A DNA stretch of 24,819 nt, taken from positions 1-24,819 of the forward strand of contig DLHF01000089.1 of the NCBI GenBank assembly GCA_002483085.1. The letters are read 5' to 3'. Positions 1-8,396 of the stretch are shown one piece after another. A program made the position numbers and the translations under genes. Source of the stretch: Ignavibacteria bacterium UBA7675 (lineage in GTDB: Bacteria > Bacteroidota > Ignavibacteria > Kapaibacteriales > UB7675). Numbering within the stretch: position 1 is the first letter of the stretch; each line of letters begins with the position of its first letter. The notes beneath the pieces are model-generated. The model made no database searches, was not told where the DNA came from, and saw nothing but the letters and a program-made list of their open reading frames with translations.

Positions 1-191
1 CACAGGCGACGACTCGTTTGAACGGTTTGATGGAGAACTTACAGGTACTTGTCAATCAGTTCTCATCGGACAGTCCGCAGGCAAAGAGAGAGCCGGAGGT
101 ATCCCATCGCTCTCGTCGCCAGGCAGTACCGGCCCGCGATGAAGCCCATGGCCGTCCGGTACCGCGCCGGGCGGTACTCAACTTATCGTAG
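1..191 (+). CDS. Methyl-accepting chemotaxis protein, C-terminal fragment (5' end outside window)
   Basis: This is the last 63 codons of an MCP whose beginning lies left of the window. The frame is fixed by alignment to the complete MCP at 750-2582: base 1 corresponds to base 2392, CAG at 3-5 is the first whole codon, and TAG at 189-191 is the stop. The fragment covers the end of the cytoplasmic signalling helix and a basic, proline- and arginine-rich tail. Bases 54-175 are identical to 2445-2566, silent sites included. The two copies then diverge over the last codons (ending VLNLS here and VHNIG there). It would be a membrane receptor signalling to CheW/CheA, but its sensor domain cannot be seen. 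No C-terminal NWETF-type methyltransferase-docking pentapeptide is present. Confidence 0.9.
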   Translation, partial: QATTRLNGLMENLQVLVNQFSSDSPQAKREPEVSHRSRRQAVPARDEAHGRPVPRRAVLNLS

Positions 192-749
192 ATTGTTTTA
201 CACCGGTACGGTGCGAGACTCCCGGCAGCAGCACAGGCTCCAGCAGGTCGATTGTTGATGTCTTTCGCTTATGATTCCAGGCTTTCGGATGAACTGATAA
301 AGTTTACCCGAAAGCCTTGTTTTTTGTATGCCTCTGTTCACTGAATTTTCCATGCGTTACCTTTTTGTACAGCAAAAGGCGACTACAGAAACATAGCTTT
401 TGTGTAAGTATTAAGTTCCATTGTTACCATTCGATAATAGGCGGGAATGTACATTATTGTACCAGTCAATACACTCCCTTTTACTCGTATGATAGCACTG
501 TGCAGCAAAGACCAGAGGCCGTATTGGAGTATCTATAATGGCTTGGTGCTATGGTCGCGTTTTCCTACTATTAGCCAGTGATAAGGTATTGCCGAAGGAA
601 AGCGAGGGAATCGCGATATTCTGTTATTTCCCTATGATTCTGGCGGTTGCATACTGATTGTAGTAGCGCTCTATTCCTACTATAGCCCCATGCCATTACA
701 ACCCTAATAAGACATTCCTTTTGATTCTATTTATTCGAGCGAGAAAGCT
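192..749. other. Intergenic region between the two MCP genes
   Basis: This gap holds no coding region I can support. The short open frames in it have no ribosome binding site and no protein-like composition. Its first part carries the terminator at 280-326. Its right part (about 330-749) is AT-rich and must contain the promoter of the second MCP gene, but I could not find a convincing match to the TTG-N20-TAnnTTTG pattern seen elsewhere in the window. A small inverted repeat (TAGTAG at 661-666, CTACTA at 677-682) has no clear role. Confidence 0.6.
280..326 (+). terminator. Rho-independent terminator of the upstream MCP gene
   Basis: A perfect 9-bp stem (GGCTTTCGG at 280-288, CCGAAAGCC at 308-316) encloses a 19-base loop and is followed by TTGTTTTTTG. 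It lies 88 bases after the stop of the partial MCP and on the same strand, so it probably ends that transcript. Confidence 0.75.
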
Positions 750-2582
750 ATGTTCGCGTTTCAAAATATGGGTATCGGAAAAAGATTTTTTGTTTCATTC
801 GCTGTTATTTTGGGATTAATGGTCGCAACCAGTGTCATGGAGTATATGAGCTTGGTGAAGATTCGCCCTCTGGCATACTCGATGTACGCCGACCGGCTGA
901 TACCTGCAACAGATTTGGGTGAGATGTCCCATCACTGGTTTCGCATACAGCTAAACACTGAGAATCTGCTCTCGACTCGCGATCCGCAGGAAGTAGCGTC
1001 CTTGCTGCAAGCTTCCGAAAAGGAACTACAGGAGGTAAAAGAGCACCTGGCCGCCTATGAGGCCACTTATTTAGTCGAAGCGGAAATACAGCATTTGGAT
1101 CAATATCGGAAGGCACAATCGGCGTGTCTTGCGGTGTACTCGCGTGTAGTGGACGCCAGTCGCCGCAACGACAGTACTGGTATAGGCATGCCAGCACAGG
1201 CGGAAATAAAAGGTGCTTTTGGCAAAGTGATAGAGACGGTGCGAGAACTTGTCAACGACCAAAGAGTTGTAGGTATTGAATTATACAATACGTTGGAAGG
1301 CACAGTCAATATGGCTGAAGTCACGTCGGCTGTGATAGCTCTGGTCTCTCTTATGGTTGGTTTTCTGCTGTCTTTTTTTCTGGCGCGTTCGGTGACACGT
1401 CCGCTAAAGCAATTGAATGAAGCCGCTCACCAAGTGGCAAATGGGGATTGGGATGCGGCTGTTGCTGTGTCCAGCACCGATGAAATCGGTAGCCTTGCAG
1501 AGTCGTTCAACCGCATGGTGGATTCTGTCCGCTCTGGCCTGCGCGAAGTGGAGCAGAAAGGTCGAGAGGCGGAGGTGGCTGCTTCCGAAGCACGTGAAGC
1601 GCTTGAAAACATTACTCGCCTTACCGAACAGGTGCGCGCCGCCGCTGGCGAAGTCGCCCAGTACACTGGCGAGATCAGTACGAGCGCCGAGCAGATGGCT
1701 GCTGGTGCCGAAGAGCAGGCATCGCAGACGGCGGAGGTCGCAGCCGCAGCCGAGGAAATGGCTCAGACGATTACCGAGACATCGCGTAGCATTACAGTGA
1801 CGGCTCAGTCGTCGGAACAGGCTGGTGCTGCTGCACAGGCTGGTATGAGCGCTGTATCGGGAGCAAAAGCGAGCATGGAAACTATTGTGACAGTGACCCG
1901 CGCAACCAGCGAAAAAATCGACACACTGACCGCGAAAGTGGAAGAAGTGGGCAGCATTGCCGAAGTGATCAACGAGATTGCCGACCAGACGAATCTGTTG
2001 GCATTAAACGCAGCAATTGAAGCGGCACGAGCTGGAACACATGGGCGTGGTTTTGCAGTGGTAGCCGACGAAGTTCGGAAACTGGCGGAGCGGACGGCCA
2101 AGGCGACAAAAGAAATTTCGATAGTTCTGAAGTCGATACAGGTAGAAACGCACCAAGCTCGCGAGTCGATGGAGCAGGCCAGCGATGTAGTGGAGCGCGA
2201 GTTAGCGTCTTCGACACACCTTACATCTGCCTTCGAGCGCATCAGTGTAGAGACTGGGAATGTGACGATGCTTATCAACCAGATAGCGGCATCGAGCGAG
2301 GAGCAGTCTTCTACGATGTCGGAAGTGAGCAAGACGATAGAGGGTATGCGAGTAGTTGCGGAGCAATCAGCAGTGGGCGTAAACCAGATCGCACAGGCGA
2401 CGACTCGTTTGAACGATTTGATGGAGAACCTACAGATACTTGTGAATCAGTTCTCATCGGACAGTCCGCAGGCAAAGAGAGAGCCGGAGGTATCCCATCG
2501 CTCTCGTCGCCAGGCAGTACCGGCCCGCGATGAAGCCCATGGCCGTCCGGTACCGCGCCGGGCGGTGCATAACATCGGGTAA
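750..2582 (+). CDS. Methyl-accepting chemotaxis protein (transmembrane, HAMP domain)
   Basis: A 610-residue chemoreceptor. The first membrane helix is at about residues 12-31. A periplasmic helical region of about 155 residues follows, the right size for a four-helix-bundle (4HB_MCP) sensor. The second membrane helix is at about 191-211 and a HAMP linker at about 212-264 (starts TRPLKQLNEA; DEIGSLAESFNRMV near its end). The long cytoplasmic coiled coil has the signature hairpin tip from E405 (IADQTNLLALNAAIEAARAG, then GRGFAVVADEVRKLAER). These tip residues bind CheW and CheA, so the protein should control the CheA kinase. The ligand is unknown. The C-terminal tail is basic and lacks the NWETF docking peptide. 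I chose the ATG at 750, preceded by GAGAAAG; an ATG at 768 is possible but has no ribosome site. A tandem paralogue lies directly upstream and no che genes are in the window. Confidence 0.93.
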   Translation: MFAFQNMGIGKRFFVSFAVILGLMVATSVMEYMSLVKIRPLAYSMYADRLIPATDLGEMSHHWFRIQLNTENLLSTRDPQEVASLLQASEKELQEVKEHLAAYEATYLVEAEIQHLDQYRKAQSACLAVYSRVVDASRRNDSTGIGMPAQAEIKGAFGKVIETVRELVNDQRVVGIELYNTLEGTVNMAEVTSAVIALVSLMVGFLLSFFLARSVTRPLKQLNEAAHQVANGDWDAAVAVSSTDEIGSLAESFNRMVDSVRSGLREVEQKGREAEVAASEAREALENITRLTEQVRAAAGEVAQYTGEISTSAEQMAAGAEEQASQTAEVAAAAEEMAQTITETSRSITVTAQSSEQAGAAAQAGMSAVSGAKASMETIVTVTRATSEKIDTLTAKVEEVGSIAEVINEIADQTNLLALNAAIEAARAGTHGRGFAVVADEVRKLAERTAKATKEISIVLKSIQVETHQARESMEQASDVVERELASSTHLTSAFERISVETGNVTMLINQIAASSEEQSSTMSEVSKTIEGMRVVAEQSAVGVNQIAQATTRLNDLMENLQILVNQFSSDSPQAKREPEVSHRSRRQAVPARDEAHGRPVPRRAVHNIG

Positions 2583-2618
2583 ATTGTTGTTGGCCGGTAT
2601 GCCAGCAGCCCAAAAATG

Positions 2619-2661
2619 ATCCGGTGAGTGTACAAAGTTGTACACCACCGGATTTTGTTTT
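2619..2661 (+). terminator. Rho-independent terminator of the MCP gene
   Basis: An outer stem (ATCCGGTG 2619-2626 with CACCGGAT 2646-2653) is stacked on an inner stem (GTGTAC 2628-2633 with GTACAC 2640-2645), with one unpaired A between them. The sequence after the stem is T-rich (TTTGTTTTATTTT). It sits 36 bases after the MCP stop. The right arm and T-tract overlap the predicted promoter of the B12 operon. Confidence 0.75.
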
Positions 2662-2668
2662 ATTTTGC
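2638..2668 (+). promoter_or_regulatory. Predicted promoter of the cobalamin riboswitch operon
   Basis: TTG at 2638-2640 and TATTTTGC at 2661-2668 are separated by 20 bases, matching the Bacteroidota -33/-7 arrangement (TTTG, 19-21 bases, TAnnTTTG). Transcription would start near 2674, exactly where the riboswitch aptamer begins (GGTTACAGGTGCC). That agreement supports the call. The -33 element lies inside the hairpin of the upstream terminator and the -7 element lies in its T-tract. Confidence 0.5.
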
Positions 2669-2671
2669 GTC

Positions 2672-2845
2672 CTTCGGTTACAGGTGCCTCTGCATGTCTT
2701 CTATGCGGGGGAGAATAGGGAAGCCGGGTGAAAATCCCGCGCGGTTGCGCCGCTGTAACGGACGACAAACCGTTGTTGAAGTCACTGCCAGAAGGCGGGA
2801 AGACAAACGGGGAGGACGACTCCGAAGCCAGAAGACCTGCCTGAT
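2672..2845 (+). promoter_or_regulatory. Cobalamin (vitamin B12) riboswitch
   Basis: The hallmark segments of the cobalamin aptamer appear in order: GGTTACAGGTGCC at the 5' side, GGGAAGCCGGGTGAAAATCC in the core from 2728, CGCGGTTGCGCCGCTGTAACGG, an AAGTCACTGCC segment near 2779, and the B12 box GCCAGAAGACCTGCC at 2827-2841. The RNA binds adenosylcobalamin or a related cobalamin and normally lowers expression of B12 uptake or synthesis genes when the vitamin is plentiful. About 150 bases separate it from the first gene. That stretch holds a small hairpin overlapping the 3' end of the aptamer (CTGAT 2841-2845 with ATCAG 2852-2856) and another at 2870-2887 (CATCCG/CGGATG). I see no T-tract, so control at translation initiation is more likely than termination. 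The exact ends are approximate. Confidence 0.95.
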
Positions 2846-2994
2846 CCGCTCATCAGTAATCCATTTACACATCCGCGCCTACGGATGCGATGAGGAAATG
2901 CCCCGGATATTTTCCTCCGATTCCTTCCAACTGCATTTCCCCGTCCTCTATCTTCTCGCCGCACTTCAGGCACTGCGGCCAATAGGAGTTTTGT

Positions 2995-4314
2995 ATGAAA
3001 CGCTTACTACGCGTTCGCACTTTCGTTTCTAATGCTGTTATTGCACTTTTAGCAAGTGCAGGTGTCCTCTGCGCTCAGAATTCGACAATGGACGTCGGCC
3101 TTCAGCCACTGTCGATTGTTCCAGTTGGAGAAAAAGTGCACGTATTCCACAACCAGGTCGACAACAATTTTAACGGACAGCAAGATGAGGGCGACAGCCC
3201 TGCTTCATGGTGGGTGCTCAGCCGCGAAGGGGAAGTGCTTGACTCTCGCGACTTAGAATGGGGAGCGATGGGATATCCTTTTCGTCCGTATGTCGATAAA
3301 GATGCACATGCTGTGTATCTCTCGCACCTCGGTCGCGTGCGCAGCTTTTCGTTGGAAACGCAGGAACTGCTTCGCGATACGGTGGCCCTCTATAATGCGT
3401 CGGGAATTGCCGCTCACGGCGATTATGTGTACGTTACTGTGCGCCCGAGCTTTACCGATCCGGGGCAGTTTATTGCCTATAATGTGGTGACAAAAGAGGA
3501 AACAACTCGTACCGTGGGAGTGAATCCACAACTGATTACGCCTTTTAAAACCTCAGATAATGCAGAAGGTATGCTGGTGCTCAGTGAAGGTGGGTTTGGT
3601 ACTACACCACCGTCGCTGCTCGACAAATACTACTTTGACGGCACAGAGGCACCGGCTCCGCTTGAAATCGGCGGTACAGGCAACCACATTGCAATACAAG
3701 GCGATTATGCTTATGTGGCAATGAATGGCTCCTACGAAGTAACAGTAGTTGATATTAAAAATTGGTCAATTGTAAAATCAATCCCTGTGGCTACCGAGCC
3801 TGGCAATGGACCACGCGAAGTAGTAGCCGATGGCGATAATTTATTCGTGAGCACCTTTGACAATGATGTCCGCCTGTTTTCCATTAGCTCTGGCGAACAG
3901 CGCAGTAGCTACGAACCGGGCGGCAGACCCGAAGGTATGGCTCTTGTCGACGGCAAGCTGTGGATTACCAATGCTTTTAAGGCGGGCAGCTTTGAGTCGG
4001 ATCATACGATTGCTATTTGGGATTTTACGACAACCGGAGTTGCTGAACAGCTCGACGTTCTGCGCCCGACAGTAGCCCCTTCGGTTGTCACCGACGAGGC
4101 AGTTGTCACCATCCCATTTTTCTCTTCGGCGCGTATTGAGATTGTCTCGGCTTTGGGCGAGCATCTGGGCGAGATCAGCGAAGGACGTGCCGAAGGCGGT
4201 GTGTATCATGCGCGTTTTGTTCCAGCACAGTATCAGTTGGCTACAGGACGCTACTTCCTCCGCATTATCACCGGCCCGATTGTACGCACTGTTCCCATTG
4301 CCGTTGTGCGGTGA
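2995..4314 (+). CDS. Secreted beta-propeller protein with T9SS-type C-terminal domain, probable B12-binding surface protein (BtuG-like)
   Basis: A 439-residue exported protein. Residues 1-27 form a signal peptide ending near LCA-QNS. The cysteine there is not in a proper lipobox (the residue before it is Leu), so signal peptidase I cleavage is more likely than lipidation. Residues about 35-350 form a repeat-rich beta-propeller of YncE type, with blade-like strands such as GDYVYVTV, GDYAYVAMNG and GDNLFVST. A 12-residue EF-hand-like loop starts at D56 (D56, N58, N60, D64, D67) and could bind calcium. The last 75 or so residues (IEIVSALGEHLGEIS, then GRYFLRI near the end) resemble the C-terminal sorting domain that sends proteins through T9SS to the outer surface. 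A cobalamin riboswitch upstream and a BtuB-like receptor overlapping downstream suggest it captures cobalamin and hands it to the receptor, as BtuG does in Bacteroides. The start has a good ribosome site (AGGAG 2984-2988). B12 binding is inferred from context. Confidence 0.85.
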   Translation: MKRLLRVRTFVSNAVIALLASAGVLCAQNSTMDVGLQPLSIVPVGEKVHVFHNQVDNNFNGQQDEGDSPASWWVLSREGEVLDSRDLEWGAMGYPFRPYVDKDAHAVYLSHLGRVRSFSLETQELLRDTVALYNASGIAAHGDYVYVTVRPSFTDPGQFIAYNVVTKEETTRTVGVNPQLITPFKTSDNAEGMLVLSEGGFGTTPPSLLDKYYFDGTEAPAPLEIGGTGNHIAIQGDYAYVAMNGSYEVTVVDIKNWSIVKSIPVATEPGNGPREVVADGDNLFVSTFDNDVRLFSISSGEQRSSYEPGGRPEGMALVDGKLWITNAFKAGSFESDHTIAIWDFTTTGVAEQLDVLRPTVAPSVVTDEAVVTIPFFSSARIEIVSALGEHLGEISEGRAEGGVYHARFVPAQYQLATGRYFLRIITGPIVRTVPIAVVR

Positions 4315-6305
4315 GAATGATTTTCTATCGCAATATAGTTGGCTGCATAGGTCGGGCACTCCTGTTTTCGGGTGTGTCCGGCCTGTTGCCATTGTGTGCC
4401 TACGCGCAGACTCATGCTGATAGCACTACCACTCACGCAGATACCGTCGCGCATGTCCAGCCGGAAATTATTGTGATCGGCGATAGGTTGAGCAGTGTTG
4501 GCAGCCGCACATTGCTCCCTGTCTCCGTGCTGTCGGCAGCAGAGATGGAGCGCTCCGGCGCTGTGCAGATTGGCGAGGCATTAGTGTATGTACCAGGTGT
4601 TTTTATTCGCGACTACGGTGGACTCGGCGGGCTGAAAACTGTGTCGTTGCGCGGCTCTTCTGCGTCGCAGACAGCGGTATTTATCGACGGTGTAAAGATC
4701 AACTCTGTGCAGAATGGGCTTACAGATATGAGTGTGTTTCCAACCAGTATGGTGGAATCAGTAGAAGTTGTGCGGGGCGGTGAATCGGCGTTGTTTGGTG
4801 CTTCGGCTGTAGGTGGGGCGGTCAATATCAGGAGCTTATCGCCCGGCGGTAAGAGGCTGCTGCGGGTGACATCGTCGGCTGGTTCGTTTGGCGAAATTGG
4901 TTTGGGCGGTGTGCTGCGCCTTCCAGTGGACAGCACGATGTTGCTCGCTGGGGGAGAGTACCGCACGTCGCAAGGCGATTACCCATTTGACTTTACCGAG
5001 TTTGGCGCGACAAGAACTGTGCGGAGGGAAAACGGCGATTTTACCAATGCAAGCGGCGTGTTGGCGTGGAGTGCTGCGCCGAGTGGGTGGAATATACGGA
5101 CGCATCTGCTGGGGCGAACAACAAGGCGAGGTGTGCCAGGAGCTGTGGTGCAGGGAAGTATTGAGAGCCGAGAAGCGCGATTAGAAGAAGAAGATGCTCT
5201 CGCTATTGTCCATGCTGTGTGCGGCATTGATACGGCTCTGCTGCTGTCGGTGACAGGCACCGGACGGTATAATACAACGCGATATCGCGATCCCGGTGCG
5301 GCGATTTTTGGTGCTCAGGGTATCGACGAACGGTTCCGGACGCGTGAAGTTGGTATGACAACAAGCCTGAGTGGAATTGCTTTGACCCAGTCGTATGAAG
5401 TGCAAAGCGATATAGCATTTGCCGAGCTGCTCGGCAACATGTTCCAGCCGGATGTTGGCGATAAAGCCAGCCGGACGAGCTTGGGGCTTGCAATCCGCAC
5501 CGAGCGAGCTGTCGATATTGCAGATAATACGCTCATAGTTCAGGGTGCTACTCGGCTTGATGTGTATTCCGATGCCGGTACTGCCGCGTCGCCTCTTGTT
5601 GCGTTTCTATGGCGCTTTGCCGACGTTCCTGTACTTCTGCGCGCCCAGTGGAGCTACAATTTCCGACCGCCCTCTTTCAATGAACTTTATTATCTAAATT
5701 TCGGAACCGCCAGCCTGAGGCCAGAGCGCTCGCTGTCGCTGAATACGGGCGTAGAATGGAGTATCGCCGAAGAAATACGGGTGGAAGCTGCGGTGTTTTC
5801 AATTGATACAAAAGACAGGATTGTGGCTATACCAGTAAGCCCGGTAACATGGAGTGCGCGCAATATCGAGGGAGCTGTATCGCGTGGTGTGGAGCTGTCC
5901 GCTCATCTCTCGTTGTATAGCGGCGGTTTTCAGGCAGACGGCTCGTACACGTGGCAGGAATCCGAAAGCAGAACAGACAATCTTGCTACCGATCAGAAAG
6001 ACTTGGCTTATACCCCCGGCGAGCTGGCTGCCCTTACTGCATTTGTGCGGTTGGGGGTATTTCAGGCAGGTGCTACGGTGCATTACACGGGTCGGCGTTA
6101 TAGCCTCGATGGCTCATCTCGTGAAGCTCTGCTGCCATCGTATGCCGTGGCCGGGCTGATGGCTAGCGCCACTGCTGGCATCGAATCGCTTACATTCGTG
6201 GTTCGTCTGCACTGCGATAATATATTCGATGCTCGCTATAGCGTTGTACGCAATTACCCCATGCCCGGTAGAATGTTCCGTCTCGGTGTGGATATGAGCT
6301 ACTGA
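4311..6305 (+). CDS. btuB: TonB-dependent outer-membrane receptor, probable cobalamin transporter
   Basis: A 664-residue TonB-dependent receptor, close in size to the usual BtuB (about 600). A signal peptide ends near residue 32 (LCAYAQ). A TonB-box-like stretch follows (PEIIVIGD). The plug domain is at about 55-170, with typical motifs (VSLRGSSASQTAVFIDGVKIN, ESVEVVRGGESALFGASAVGG). The remaining 490 residues alternate as a beta-barrel and end in an aromatic residue (VDMSY), the usual barrel-assembly signal. It would import cobalamin using TonB-ExbB-ExbD energy; none of those genes are in the window. The substrate is inferred from the cobalamin riboswitch controlling the operon. The GTG start overlaps the stop of the propeller gene by four bases (GTGA), suggesting translational coupling. 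An ATG at 4317 is an alternative start. Confidence 0.9.
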   Translation: MRMIFYRNIVGCIGRALLFSGVSGLLPLCAYAQTHADSTTTHADTVAHVQPEIIVIGDRLSSVGSRTLLPVSVLSAAEMERSGAVQIGEALVYVPGVFIRDYGGLGGLKTVSLRGSSASQTAVFIDGVKINSVQNGLTDMSVFPTSMVESVEVVRGGESALFGASAVGGAVNIRSLSPGGKRLLRVTSSAGSFGEIGLGGVLRLPVDSTMLLAGGEYRTSQGDYPFDFTEFGATRTVRRENGDFTNASGVLAWSAAPSGWNIRTHLLGRTTRRGVPGAVVQGSIESREARLEEEDALAIVHAVCGIDTALLLSVTGTGRYNTTRYRDPGAAIFGAQGIDERFRTREVGMTTSLSGIALTQSYEVQSDIAFAELLGNMFQPDVGDKASRTSLGLAIRTERAVDIADNTLIVQGATRLDVYSDAGTAASPLVAFLWRFADVPVLLRAQWSYNFRPPSFNELYYLNFGTASLRPERSLSLNTGVEWSIAEEIRVEAAVFSIDTKDRIVAIPVSPVTWSARNIEGAVSRGVELSAHLSLYSGGFQADGSYTWQESESRTDNLATDQKDLAYTPGELAALTAFVRLGVFQAGATVHYTGRRYSLDGSSREALLPSYAVAGLMASATAGIESLTFVVRLHCDNIFDARYSVVRNYPMPGRMFRLGVDMSY

Positions 6306-6350
6306 TGTAGTTCTGTATGGCGCTGGAAAGCATTGGCAGGATGATGATTG

Positions 6351-6416
6351 CGCTTCGGTCTTTGTCCGTGCGTTGGGTCGCTGCACCGCGCAGCACGAGC
6401 GCCGCGTTGCTGTTCG
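6351..6416 (+). repeat. Intergenic repeat, copy 1 (core GCACCGCGCAGCA)
   Basis: This is one of four copies in the window. The core is at 6383-6395, preceded by CTTCGG and a TTTGTCC segment and followed by a GCCGCG block. It begins about 46 bases after the btuB stop, on the btuB sense strand, in the 242-base gap between the convergent btuB and ABC transporter genes. That gap contains no gene and no clear terminator. The core GCTGCACCGCGCAGC can fold into a small 5-bp hairpin in this copy. Confidence 0.6.
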
Positions 6417-6547
6417 GCCTTTATCGCGGGCTCGATAACAACGCCCCGCGCATCGCTCCGATGGTAAAGCGTGTACCGGCAGCAACGCCCGTGCCCATAC
6501 CTTCGCAGTTGATTGCACATAGACTTGCCAATCGAGCAGGGCAGACA

Positions 6548-8296
6548 TTAGAATTTTTCGATCTCTTCTTCGAGAAGTTGGCGTTTGTACATATCGGCGT
6601 AGAGGCCATTCAGCGTCATTAGGCTTTCATGTGTACCGCTTTCGGCTACCACTCCGTCGTCGAGAACGATAATCATATCGGCATTTTTCACCGTAGAAAT
6701 CCGATGGGCGATAATAATACTTGTACGTCCGCTCATCACCGATTGGAGGCCGTGCAGAATGCGTTCTTCCGTCTGGGTGTCGATAGCCGAAAGAGAGTCA
6801 TCAAAAATGAGAATAGAGGGACGCCGGATCACTGCTCGGGCGATTGCCGTGCGCTGCTTTTGGCCACCGGAAAGAGTAATCCCGCGTTCGCCCACCATCG
6901 TGTTGTAGCCTTCTGGAAAGTCCTTCACGTCGTTGTGAAGCTGGGCAAGAGAAGCTGCTTCGATCACATCATCCATCGAGGCAGCAGGCGCGCCAAAAAG
7001 AATATTTTCGGAGATGGACGCCGAAAACAAGAAGGATTCCTGCGGAACTACTGATATGCTTTGGCGCAGAGTAGCCAGGGGAATGGAGCGTACATCGTGC
7101 CCGTCGATCAGTACAGAGCCTTCGCTGACATCGAACAAGCGGGGAAGGAGGTTGACGAGCGAACTTTTCCCACTTCCTGTTTTGCCTACAACACCTACGG
7201 TAGCACCGGCGGGAACTGTAAAGCTGACATTGCTGAGCACTTCTGGCAGCAAATCGCTATAGCGGAACCGTACATTGCGGAACTCAATGGCTCCTTGTAG
7301 CTTCTGAATATGTGTATCTGTTTGTGCAGAATCGGTAATGTCTTGATGTTCATCGAATATTTTACCGAGGCGTCCCATCGACGCCGATGCGCGCTGTACG
7401 AGGTTAGTCACCCAGCCCACTGCAATCACAGGCCAGATGAGAATATTGAGATAAATAAAGAACTGTGTAAGCTGGCCCAAAGACACCTCGCCGCTGATTA
7501 CCTGCCTGCCACCTACGCCGAGCACCAGTATTTGCGACAAGCCAGCCAGAAAGATCATGGCGGGCATGATAAGCGACTGCATGCGAGCGAGCTGGAGATT
7601 CCTTTGCAGATATTGCTTGCTGATTACCTGAAATACCGAGCTTTCGTATGCTTCGCGTACATATGCTCTTATTACCCGCACGCCCGACATATTTTCCTGC
7701 GCCGCCGCTGTGAGCTTGGCAAAGTGGTCTTGTACTTCGCGGAAATGCACATGGACTTTTTTCCCGATTCTGTAGGTCATATAGGAGATGAGCGGGAGCG
7801 GCAACAGGGCAAACATGGTAATGAGTGGGCTGATATAGGCCATCATTCCCAGGGCAAAAAAGAATGTTGTAGCCGTATTGGCCGTGTACATAATCGCCGG
7901 ACCGAGGAACTCACGTGTAGCGGAGATGTCATTGGTAGCATGAGCCATCAAGTCGCCCGTGGAAGTGCGCTGGAAGTACCGCAGGGGCAGATTTTGTATT
8001 GTCGTAAGCAGATCATTGCGTAATTCGTATTCAATTTCTCGCGAAGCCACGATAATTTGCTGGCGCGTGAGGAACATAAAATATCCACTGCCTGCTGTAA
8101 GTATAAGCAGCGCAACAATTCTGATGGCGATATCTCCTCCAGAAAATGATCCGCCTGCCAGAAGATCGATTGCCGAACCAACAAATGCAGGAGCGATAGC
8201 CGAGCAGATATTGGAGACCGTAACAAAAAGAAAGCCGAGGAGATACTTTTTGCGATGATGTCGCAGATAAGAAAAAAGCCGCCGTAGTTCACGCAT
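6548..8296 (-). CDS. ABC exporter half-transporter (fused membrane and ATPase domains)
   Basis: 582 residues with an N-terminal six-helix exporter domain (about 1-310) and a C-terminal nucleotide-binding domain. The ATPase motifs are complete: Walker A GKTGSGKSS with K377, signature LSGGQKQR, Walker B SILIFDDSLSAID, and the switch histidine in IIAHRIST. The DSLSAID form of the D-loop resembles the YheI/MdlA-type multidrug exporters and differs from the usual SALD. The protein works as a dimer in the inner membrane and exports a lipid or drug-like substrate that cannot be named from sequence. No partner half-transporter is adjacent, so a homodimer is likely. The ATG at 8296 has no clear ribosome site, only an A/T-rich upstream stretch. 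Confidence 0.92.
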   Translation of the reverse strand: MRELRRLFSYLRHHRKKYLLGFLFVTVSNICSAIAPAFVGSAIDLLAGGSFSGGDIAIRIVALLILTAGSGYFMFLTRQQIIVASREIEYELRNDLLTTIQNLPLRYFQRTSTGDLMAHATNDISATREFLGPAIMYTANTATTFFFALGMMAYISPLITMFALLPLPLISYMTYRIGKKVHVHFREVQDHFAKLTAAAQENMSGVRVIRAYVREAYESSVFQVISKQYLQRNLQLARMQSLIMPAMIFLAGLSQILVLGVGGRQVISGEVSLGQLTQFFIYLNILIWPVIAVGWVTNLVQRASASMGRLGKIFDEHQDITDSAQTDTHIQKLQGAIEFRNVRFRYSDLLPEVLSNVSFTVPAGATVGVVGKTGSGKSSLVNLLPRLFDVSEGSVLIDGHDVRSIPLATLRQSISVVPQESFLFSASISENILFGAPAASMDDVIEAASLAQLHNDVKDFPEGYNTMVGERGITLSGGQKQRTAIARAVIRRPSILIFDDSLSAIDTQTEERILHGLQSVMSGRTSIIIAHRISTVKNADMIIVLDDGVVAESGTHESLMTLNGLYADMYKRQLLEEEIEKF

Positions 8297-8396
8297 AAAA
8301 ATGTTCGATGTAGGCCTTGACCAGTGTATTGCCTTGCAACAGACAGCAACTGCTGCCTGCTATACCGGTAGCTGATAATAAGTAACAAGAGAAGCC

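Noticed and set aside
1805..2332. A 175-codon - strand frame inside the MCP gene
   Set aside because: It is a shadow of the repetitive Ala/Glu/Ser coiled-coil codons.
2995..3080. Lipoprotein signal in the propeller protein
   Set aside because: The cysteine in GVLCAQ is preceded by Leu, not Gly, Ala or Ser, so it is not a proper lipobox. The C-terminal T9SS-like domain gives a better export route.
7310..8023. A 237-codon + strand frame opposite the ABC transporter
   Set aside because: It is antisense to the transporter membrane domain and has no recognisable features or ribosome site.
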